NCBI RefSeq assembly: GCF_003991225.1 | Contig: NZ_JTFC01000012.1 | Span: forward strand, 1 to 64,000 | Length of the DNA: 64,000 nt | Direction: 5' to 3' | DNA from: Candidatus Kurthia intestinigallinarum | GTDB lineage: Bacteria > Bacillota > Bacilli > Bacillales_A > Planococcaceae | Program-made: the position numbers and the translations under genes | Notes under the pieces: model-generated | What the model was told of the DNA's origin: nothing | Seen by the model: only the letters and a program-made list of their open reading frames with translations | Databases searched by the model: none | Part shown: in pieces, positions 58,638-64,000 of the stretch | Layout of the letters: each line of letters begins with the position of its first letter | Numbering within the stretch: position 1 is the first letter of the stretch

Positions 58638-59516
58638 TTAATAATAGCTATTTAATCTTGTTAAGATGGCATTTCGGAAATGAATCATCGAATCATATTT
58701 ATAGAAGAATGCAATTTTTTGCTCAGCACGCGTTTTTGCTGTTGTTGGGCGTTCACTGAACACAAAGTACATAAATGATTCTGCAAAGTCTTCCTCAGGA
58801 GAAGCAGCTGCATATTGGTCTACAAATGATGAAGGGTATTTTAAATATAATTGATTCGCTTGTTTACCTGTTTTTACCCAATCATTATGAATCGGTCCTT
58901 GCCAGAATAATTGATAGAAACGATTTAAATGCGAATCTTTGTTCATACAAACACCATTTGATGTGAAGTTTTTACAATTCGCCCCTGCATTATTTGTTTG
59001 CTTTTTATTTAGTGACACAAGATGTGCTGATTCATGGACAAGTGTTGCGAAGAAATTATTCGGTTGATCAAGTGCATCTTTGTAATCGACTGCAAGTGTC
59101 CATGTTTTCCATGTGCTATCATTTGGTTGCACAAATGCCTGGTCATTATTATGACCATCTGTGAAAACCGTAAAGTTTGTTACTTGCTGACGTTTACTAG
59201 CAGGGACCGTTACAATAAATTTTTCCCATAGACGTTTGTGTAAATTACCATCTTGTGCAATTTTTTTATAGGTCGCTGTATTTCCCGCATGGGGCGCATA
59301 AATTTGACCATTTTTTACGCGATATTTAATAATGATTTTCTCAGATTCTGTATCAGCTACATGCGAAGGAACAATGTTTACAAATTGACCATGACGTTGT
59401 TTTAATTGTGCAAGTGCTGCGTCACCTTTTGCTGTGCTTGCTGCCGCATTTGCGTCTAGTGTAGGAAGTGCGAAAAATAGAAGTAGTGCAAAACCATAAA
59501 GAATTATTTTTTTCAT
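58638..59516 (-). CDS. secreted HExxH metallopeptidase-like protein
   Basis: The 292-residue protein has a Sec signal (MKKIILYGFALLLFFALP, cleavage near DANA). H161-E-S-A-H165 (LVHESAHLVSL) and EDFAE at 242-246 match the paralogue downstream, as do DAAL, FTDGH and FFYKYD. Two Cys flank the insertion after the HExxH helix (C181, C190) and may form a disulfide. The arrangement is of the gluzincin kind, with the Glu of EDFAE as possible third zinc ligand. AGAGGAG precedes the ATG. A terminator separates it from the next gene. Confidence 0.82.
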   Translation of the reverse strand: MKKIILYGFALLLFFALPTLDANAAASTAKGDAALAQLKQRHGQFVNIVPSHVADTESEKIIIKYRVKNGQIYAPHAGNTATYKKIAQDGNLHKRLWEKFIVTVPASKRQQVTNFTVFTDGHNNDQAFVQPNDSTWKTWTLAVDYKDALDQPNNFFATLVHESAHLVSLNKKQTNNAGANCKNFTSNGVCMNKDSHLNRFYQLFWQGPIHNDWVKTGKQANQLYLKYPSSFVDQYAAASPEEDFAESFMYFVFSERPTTAKTRAEQKIAFFYKYDSMIHFRNAILTRLNSYY

Positions 59517-59729
59517 AAGAATTCAGCTCCTCTGCTCGTTAGTATAGCATGTATGCCTCAATATGCTAAGAGGCATTGAAGAAAGTAAACATTGCGCAAA
59601 AGGGAACCACACCTACAGGATACTCATTCCCTGTGCATTCTATCGTAAACGAAATCAAAAGAAAACAGTAAATTATACGGAATCGAATACGATTTTTTTA
59701 GGTAATTGGCGATTATATACGTATAAATA

Positions 59730-59753
59730 GATAAAATAATAATTGTATAAAAA
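59730..59753. repeat. TTATACAAT-type dispersed motif, site 15
   Basis: GATAAAATAATAATTGTATA, the rightmost clear copy in the window. It lies downstream of the beta-helix-like gene. Confidence 0.65.
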
Positions 59754-59769
59754 CCTTTTATTTAAACGT

Positions 59770-60630
59770 TTATATTAAAAAATCTTTTGATAATAAAAGT
59801 GGGCTGTCACTGCTCAGCTGCTTGTTTATTTTTTCGAAATGAAGTGAAAAAGATTCCCCAGAAATGAAAGGTGCGCTTATTAAAAGCTGACCAAGTGGTG
59901 AAAAAATAGTGACATTATCTAGTTCACTCATTGTCAGTTGAAGTGACTGTATCGACATGTCACAGTCATGCCAAGTTGCAGACTGTAGGTTAAAACTAAT
60001 GCCTTGGCATGCACAATTTATAAATGTTCCCACGTTTAATGACAAGGTATGTAGTTGTGCCGAGCAACGTTTTATGGTGGTGTCATGACTTGTCCAGTAA
60101 ACAGTTGCTAAATCACTTTGTTGGATATGAAGTGTGCCAGTTGCGACAAATTTTTTCCCAGACCATTCCATAGAGGCCAATGTGATCGTTGTTGTCTGAA
60201 TATCGACGTCACCATGAAATGCACAATCGTTTAGTTGACCATTACTTTTTAATCGAAATGCTTCGCCCGTTGTGCGGAGTGCGAGTAATTGTAGCCGTGT
60301 CGTAGCTTCAATTGATACGTAGTCCGATTTGAGTGTACAAAATGAAAGCTGCGTTTTTGTCAGTAAACCATCTGTTTGGATATGACTGGATATGAGCATA
60401 CTTTGTTGCAAGTAAACCGAGCCTTGAATCTCACTATCGACGATAATTGTCGCTTCATCACAAAAAAATGTTGGGCTTAATTTACTGGCATCATCAATAA
60501 AACCACCAAGTGTTCCTTTCGTAATTTCTTTATTTTGAACGGTGAATGATTCGTTAGCCTCGATTTGTGTAACATTATATGTCATGCCATTAATGTCTAG
60601 TTGTTTATGGGTTGTTGTTTTATGCCACAT
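59770..60630 (-). CDS. beta-helix-like protein of unknown function
   Basis: AAGGAGG before the ATG at 60630 gives 286 residues. After about 35 residues comes ITKGTLGGFIDDASKLSPTFFCDEATIIVDSEIQGSV, which resembles the GdlGGfvesesnLS start and following short beta-rungs of parallel beta-helix proteins known from phages and bacteria. The rest continues as short strands with polar turns up to the end, consistent with one long beta-helix. No signal peptide, so it is cytoplasmic. It may be a polymer-forming or scaffold protein like bactofilins, though it is not recognisably one of them. Single gene. Confidence 0.7.
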   Translation of the reverse strand: MWHKTTTHKQLDINGMTYNVTQIEANESFTVQNKEITKGTLGGFIDDASKLSPTFFCDEATIIVDSEIQGSVYLQQSMLISSHIQTDGLLTKTQLSFCTLKSDYVSIEATTRLQLLALRTTGEAFRLKSNGQLNDCAFHGDVDIQTTTITLASMEWSGKKFVATGTLHIQQSDLATVYWTSHDTTIKRCSAQLHTLSLNVGTFINCACQGISFNLQSATWHDCDMSIQSLQLTMSELDNVTIFSPLGQLLISAPFISGESFSLHFEKINKQLSSDSPLLLSKDFLI

Positions 60631-60695
60631 CGTATTCCTCCTTTTTCGCTCATAGCTAGTATACCAGGGTTGGTGATAGGTTCTATAAATGAAAC

Positions 60696-60728
60696 TAAAA
60701 AGACGATGCCTGCGCATCATCTTTTTTA
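60696..60728 (-). terminator. terminator of the DUF4097-like gene
   Basis: AGATGATGC and GCATCGTCT arms with T run on the minus strand. Confidence 0.8.
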
Positions 60729-61655
60729 ATCTTTAATTTTCACGTCGCCACTGCTTGCTTCCATCGTTAGTGTATTTGAGGAAGTAGTCGCTGTTGTGCC
60801 AGTGACTTCATGATCTTTCTCTGTTGTTAAAGTATAGCTAGATGGCACGCGAATATCGCCACTTGATGTACGAATTGTAAATGAAAAGTGATTGTCATTT
60901 TTGTTAGTGAGTATTTGGTCGCCGCTTGAAGAATAAATAGAAAGAGAAGTATCCTCACTGAAAATCGGCGTGATATGAATATCGCCACTTGTAGTTGTCA
61001 CCGTACTTTTTCCGCGTCCAAGTGTGATGGTATCAAATGATATATCCCCGCTTGTGCTTTCAGCAAGTAAGGTGTCAGTCGTTAATGTCTTAACCAAAAT
61101 ATCGCCGCTTGAAGAACGGATGGAAACTTCTTTCGCGTCACTACCTAGTTGACCAAGCTCCATGTCGCCACTAGTAGTTCTCAAGTCATAGGTTTCTGCT
61201 TTTAAATCATTTGCTTTAATATCGCCACTTGATGCTTCAATTTGCACGGATGTTACAGTAATATCTTTCAGTTTAATATCCCCACTTGATGCATGAATTT
61301 TTAGTTTGTCGTATTGTGTAGCTGGTAAGCTAATATGCACTTCAGGTTTGCTCCCAAAGGACAGCCATGATAGAAAACCCTTTGTATTTTGTTGGATGGC
61401 TAACTGGCCATTCGATTTTTCACGAATATCAAATTTTGAGGTTCTTGTCTCCGTGGTCTTTACTTCAATGGAATCTGAAGAAGTTTGCTCGACAAAAATA
61501 TCTGCACTTGAGACATCTAGTTGAAACGTGTGAAGTACTGCATCTGCAAATGAGGTAGTTTGGCTCTTATTAAAGAATGTAAAAGTGTAAATACCAATCA
61601 TTACGAGTAAAATAATGGCCCCCATACTAAGACCCAATGTTTTTCGCAAAGTCAT
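60726..61655 (-). CDS. DUF4097-like membrane-anchored beta-repeat protein
   Basis: AAGGATG before the ATG at 61655 gives 309 residues: one N-terminal membrane helix (about 8-27) and an extracytoplasmic part made of nine or so short repeats with the word S-S-G-D-[IV] (for example ASSGDIKLKD, TTSGDMELGQ, SSSGDILVKT). This is the DUF4097/DUF4098 beta-helix seen in LiaG and related envelope-stress proteins. Its role in those operons is unclear. Here it stands alone and no LiaRS or PspC gene is near. Confidence 0.85.
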   Translation of the reverse strand: MTLRKTLGLSMGAIILLVMIGIYTFTFFNKSQTTSFADAVLHTFQLDVSSADIFVEQTSSDSIEVKTTETRTSKFDIREKSNGQLAIQQNTKGFLSWLSFGSKPEVHISLPATQYDKLKIHASSGDIKLKDITVTSVQIEASSGDIKANDLKAETYDLRTTSGDMELGQLGSDAKEVSIRSSSGDILVKTLTTDTLLAESTSGDISFDTITLGRGKSTVTTTSGDIHITPIFSEDTSLSIYSSSGDQILTNKNDNHFSFTIRTSSGDIRVPSSYTLTTEKDHEVTGTTATTSSNTLTMEASSGDVKIKD

Positions 61656-61718
61656 CACATCCTTATCATTTCTTTCAGTGTATATAAAAATAAAGAATAT
61701 TGCAAATTCACAAAAAAT

Positions 61719-61852
61719 AGAGACTGGGACAAAATACGTCATTTTTCCTTTTTAGCGTTCGCAACGAAAAACTGGAACCGCGCCACAGCGTGATTTCGTT
61801 TTTTCTTATACTCCCATGAGCGGTTGTTTTTACACATATGTCCTAGCCTCCT
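61719..61852. repeat. 140-nt nested inverted-repeat element, copy 5 (degenerate)
   Basis: The outer arms GAGACTGGGACA and TGTCCTAGCCTC are kept. The inner stem is damaged (AACTGGAACCGCGCC against GCGTGATTTCGTT). It is the only copy that is not between two intact convergent genes. Confidence 0.8.
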
Positions 61853-61857
61853 ATTTC

Positions 61858-61947
61858 CTATTTTGGTACAATCCAGTCGATATATTTTGCAGAGATATAC
61901 GTTGGACCCTCTTTATCGTTGATTTTTAATTGTTGTTTTGATATTTC
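61858..61947 (-). pseudogene. C-terminal remnant of a small protein gene
   Basis: The minus strand encodes QLKINDKEGPTYISAKYIDW and ends IVPK with TAG at 61858-61860. An in-frame TAG lies shortly upstream. The segment is similar in pattern to the C-terminus of the HTH-like protein at 12024 (FKVDTTDKNNWIISKKFMEMW), so it may be the rest of a related gene. Confidence 0.35.
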
Positions 61948-62082
61948 TTCCTATTTATATAGACCGGCAAATCAATAAAATCATTTCACGCATAAATTGT
62001 TTGTAAAGCGGGTAATTTAAAAATGTACACGAATTTGCATGGTTCTGATAGTATGCAAATTCGACATGAAAGGGGAATAAAC

Positions 62083-62355
62083 ATGAATGTTTCAAAAGAA
62101 GAAGGACGATTTTTCGTAGAGGATCAAGGTGAAACCTTAGCTGAGATTACATTTACATAACCAAATGATGAATTTTTTATTATTGATCATACATTTGTAG
62201 ATGATAAGTTACGTGGTCAGGGTGTGGCGAATCAATTAGTAAAAGCTGTGGTGGATAAGGCACGAGAAGATCATAAAACAATTATTCCACTATGCCCATT
62301 TGCGAAAGGACAATTTGAGCGTAATCCAGAATATGCGGACGTTTGGCGCAAATAA
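62083..62355 (+). pseudogene. YjdJ-like GNAT gene interrupted by an in-frame TAA
   Basis: AAAGGGG precedes the ATG at 62083. The frame reads MNVSKEEGRFFVEDQGETLA, then EITFT and TAA at 62158-62160 (codon 26), and resumes in the same frame with PNDEFFIIDHTFVDDKLRGQGVANQLV to the stop at 62353-62355. The full 90-residue reading matches the intact protein at 62675 throughout (GRFYVGEENNKLAEIDFT; ELSGQGVAQQLVDKVVDKA; YADVW). It is a recent nonsense mutant of a small COG2388-type acetyltransferase. Confidence 0.82.
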
Positions 62356-62431
62356 ATGATATGCTAGAAAAGGAAATTAAGATTGTTTCTTTTGGCGAAA
62401 ATAAGATTCAATCTATTAGAGGGGAAAAATG

Positions 62432-62674
62432 ATGAATGAACAACAATTATTGGATAAAGGATATCGTAAATATTCAGGCGAGAATATTGATGTATTTTTT
62501 AACGCATCGATTTGTGAGCATTCTGCAAACTGTGTAAAAGGCAATGGAGATGTCTTTAATACAAAAAGAAAACCGTGGATTTTAGCAGATAATGCGAGTG
62601 CTGATGAAGTGGCACGCGTTATTGACACATGCCCATCTGGTGCACTGCATTATATTCGTAAAGGGGATGCGTAA
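62432..62674 (+). CDS. YjdI-like mono-cluster iron-sulfur protein
   Basis: Two ATGs (62429, 62432) follow GAGGGG; the second has the better spacing. The 80-residue protein has Cys in SICEHSANC and a later Cys in IDTCPSGALHY, the pattern of the divergent 4Fe-4S mono-cluster (Fer4_19/YjdI) family. CPSGAL is the second cluster half typical of ferredoxin-like ends. It probably carries electrons or senses redox state. The following gene starts on the base after its stop, and E. coli yjdI is also next to the yjdJ acetyltransferase gene (from memory). Confidence 0.85.
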   Translation: MNEQQLLDKGYRKYSGENIDVFFNASICEHSANCVKGNGDVFNTKRKPWILADNASADEVARVIDTCPSGALHYIRKGDA

Positions 62675-62956
62675 GTGGTAGCATTTAATGAACAAGGCCG
62701 CTTTTATGTAGGAGAAGAAAATAATAAGTTAGCTGAGATTGATTTTACACGACCTGCAGGAAAAGACTATTATGTTATTCTTCACACAGGTGTTCGAAAA
62801 GAACTTTCAGGACAAGGTGTTGCCCAGCAATTAGTTGATAAAGTAGTCGATAAAGCATGTCATGATGGATTGAAAATTGTTCCTGTTTGTCCATATGCTA
62901 AAAAAAGCTTTATGGAAAACGAGCAATATGCAGATGTGTGGTATAAAAAATCATAG
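62675..62956 (+). CDS. YjdJ-like small GNAT acetyltransferase (COG2388)
   Basis: The start is the GTG at 62675, directly after the yjdI-like stop, with GGGGA inside the end of that gene. The 93-residue protein is a minimal GNAT: VILHTGVRKELSGQGVAQQLVDKVVDKA contains the CoA loop and helix, and IVPVCPYAKKSFMENEQYADVW the conserved end of COG2388. An interrupted paralogue lies 320 bp upstream. Role unknown, presumably linked to the iron-sulfur partner. Confidence 0.9.
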   Translation: MVAFNEQGRFYVGEENNKLAEIDFTRPAGKDYYVILHTGVRKELSGQGVAQQLVDKVVDKACHDGLKIVPVCPYAKKSFMENEQYADVWYKKS

Positions 62957-62959
62957 TGG

Positions 62960-62995
62960 AAAATAGGAATCCTAACGGGTTCCTATTTTTTTTTA
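62960..62995 (+). terminator. terminator of the yjdI/yjdJ-like operon
   Basis: AAATAGGAA and TTCCTATTT arms, then a T run. Confidence 0.85.
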
Positions 62996-63007
62996 GGAGG
63001 AATCTGT

Positions 63008-63547
63008 GTGGATTATATTTTGTTATTGCGGGGTGTTAATGTAGGGGGAAACAGAAAAATTAGTATGACGGAATTAAAGGAGCAGCTTATTATACAAAGC
63101 TTTGAAAATGTTTCAAGCTATATTAACAGTGGCAATCTTTTAATATCATCAGCACTTGAAAAGCAGGCTTGTATCGATGCGCTACAGTCATTTTTTAAGT
63201 CGCATTTTTTTGAACTCGATTTTGTGCTACTTGATACAGTGCAGTATAAAAAAATGCTCGAATTGGCCCCTTCCTGGTGGGGTGAAAATGAAGAATGGCG
63301 CCATAATCTTGCTTTTGTACTAGCACCTTATACAGCGGAGGATTTACGTGCTTTAACCGCGCAGATTAATTCAGAATATGAGCACTGCAAAGTTTGTGGT
63401 AATGCCATTTTTTGGAGTAGTTCCTTTACAACTCATTATAGTAAAACGATGTGGTCTAAACTAATGAAGCAGGCTATTTATCGCCATTTGACTGTGAGAA
63501 ATCGTAATACGGCATTGAAGTTACGGGAATTGATTGAAAGAAATTAA
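63008..63547 (+). CDS. DUF1697 family protein
   Basis: AGGAGGAA precedes the GTG at 63008. The 179-residue protein opens DYILLLRGVNVGGNRKISMTELKEQL and continues NVSSYINSGNLLI, the standard DUF1697 N-terminus (L-R-G-[IV]-N-V-G-G and Y-[IV]-x-S-G-N). The C-terminal half has AIFWSSS, then KLMKQAIYRHLTVRNRNTALKL, also typical. Function in the family is not established. Single gene. Confidence 0.92.
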   Translation: MDYILLLRGVNVGGNRKISMTELKEQLIIQSFENVSSYINSGNLLISSALEKQACIDALQSFFKSHFFELDFVLLDTVQYKKMLELAPSWWGENEEWRHNLAFVLAPYTAEDLRALTAQINSEYEHCKVCGNAIFWSSSFTTHYSKTMWSKLMKQAIYRHLTVRNRNTALKLRELIERN

Positions 63548-63662
63548 TTAAAGTGAGAGTAATGATGATAAAATGCGTTAAAGGTAAAGTCAATTATGTT
63601 TTATCTAAATAAATAGATGGCGAACCCATTTTTAACGTATATTCAAATATAAACGGAAAGAA

Positions 63663-63696
63663 AAAAAGACGCAGCAAAATTGGTTGCGTTTTTTTA
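63663..63696 (+). terminator. terminator after the DUF1697 gene
   Basis: AAAAAGACGCA and TGCGTTTTTTT arms around an imperfect loop. Confidence 0.65.
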
Positions 63697-63790
63697 CTTT
63701 ACGAGAGGTGTTTTTAATTATGATAAAACACTAATATTAGTATCTGGTAATAATGGTATACTATAAAAGACGATTCAAAGGGGGAAAAGA

Positions 63791-64000
63791 ATGAAAAAAC
63801 GAATGAAGGTGATTTTGTGTATTCTCATATTGATTTCGCTATTCGCGTGGAACTGGCATACGCAAAAGGCTTTACCACAAGGGATGTCCGTTGATGGGAA
63901 GTTTCACCAGGTTGACAATGTAGAATTTTTAACAGATATTACGTATGAAAAAAATGATAAAGCTGTAATGGAACAACAACTTTTTGAACGTACGCTTCAA
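63791..64000 (+). CDS. N-terminal part of a probable phospholipase-D-like protein (3' truncated)
   Basis: AAAGGGGG lies before the ATG, and the frame runs off the right edge after 70 codons. The visible part has a membrane anchor (MKKRMKVILCILILISLFAW), then QKALPQGMSVDGKFHQVDNVEFLTDITYEK and EQQLFERTLQ. This resembles the start of Firmicute phospholipase-D/cardiolipin-synthase-like membrane proteins as I remember them. The HKD motifs would lie outside the window, so this is tentative. Confidence 0.55.
   Translation, partial: MKKRMKVILCILILISLFAWNWHTQKALPQGMSVDGKFHQVDNVEFLTDITYEKNDKAVMEQQLFERTLQ

Larger units (their letters stand above)
61656..62082. other. intergenic region with repeat copy 5 and a coding remnant
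   Basis: It contains the fifth 140-nt repeat, a short minus-strand coding remnant (61858-61947) and the probable promoter of the interrupted GNAT gene. Nothing else is seen. Confidence 0.5.

Noticed and set aside
1-64000. Prophage, conjugation genes or restriction-modification system
   Set aside because: No capsid, integrase, relaxase, type IV secretion or methylase/endonuclease pair was recognised.

Overview
The window looks like DNA from a low-GC Firmicute, probably Planococcaceae/Caryophanaceae (Kurthia, Solibacillus or Lysinibacillus relatives). The grounds are AT-rich DNA, strong AGGAGG ribosome sites with frequent GTG/TTG starts, an LPXTG surface protein, an Asp23/AmaP pair and a C30-type carotenoid operon. 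The genus cannot be fixed from sequence alone. No rRNA or tRNA gene was seen.

Layout. 1-7.3 kb: tail of a sortase-anchored protein, the panB-panC-panD pantothenate operon, a beta-lactamase-fold hydrolase, a methyltransferase, a lipoprotein, a secreted-protein gene broken by an in-frame TAG, and an ECF sigma/anti-sigma pair. 7.3-20.8 kb: a thioesterase, two large convergent unknown genes, small paralogous proteins, a FabG-like reductase, a sucrose-phosphate-synthase/phosphatase-like pair, PaiA and MarR, a large catalase, TetR and Asp23/AmaP. 20.9-28 kb: a secreted protein, a two-gene GTPase module (second partner with a DUF697-like region), an SDR, and a protein with a diadenylate-cyclase-like C-terminus. 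28-35.2 kb: a five-gene overlapping carotenoid operon with a divergent CarH-like MerR regulator whose B12 signature is degenerate, then PadR. 35.3-37.8 kb: a TnpB-only IS605-type element and a 0.55 kb inverted-repeat element without genes. 37.8-45.4 kb: two ABC transporter operons, a SpoIIM-like protein and an acetate-uptake-family protein.

45.5-52.3 kb is the centre of interest: a plasmid-type replication and partition locus. A Rep protein and a primase-like replication protein diverge from an origin with twelve iterons, two DnaA boxes and many ATTATTCA repeats. They are followed by ParA and a partner with two tandem ribbon-helix-helix-like segments. A site matching the chromosomal Spo0J parS consensus lies just before parA. 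A TTATACAATTAT-like motif, present twice in the parA leader, recurs in at least a dozen other places between 24.5 and 59.8 kb, almost all intergenic, and I did not find it in this form outside that span. I propose that it is a dispersed centromere read by the ParA partner. Housekeeping-type genes (pan operon, catalase, Asp23) on the same molecule suggest a chromid/megaplasmid or a plasmid integrated in a chromosome.

52.4-64 kb: acetyltransferases, a NUDIX hydrolase, a lipoprotein, two tandem HExxH proteins (one apparently starting at CTG), a beta-helix-like protein, a DUF4097-like protein, a YjdI/YjdJ-type pair preceded by a nonsense-interrupted YjdJ paralogue, a DUF1697 protein and the start of a probable phospholipase-D-like protein. 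A roughly 140-nt nested inverted repeat occurs five times, four of them between convergent genes.
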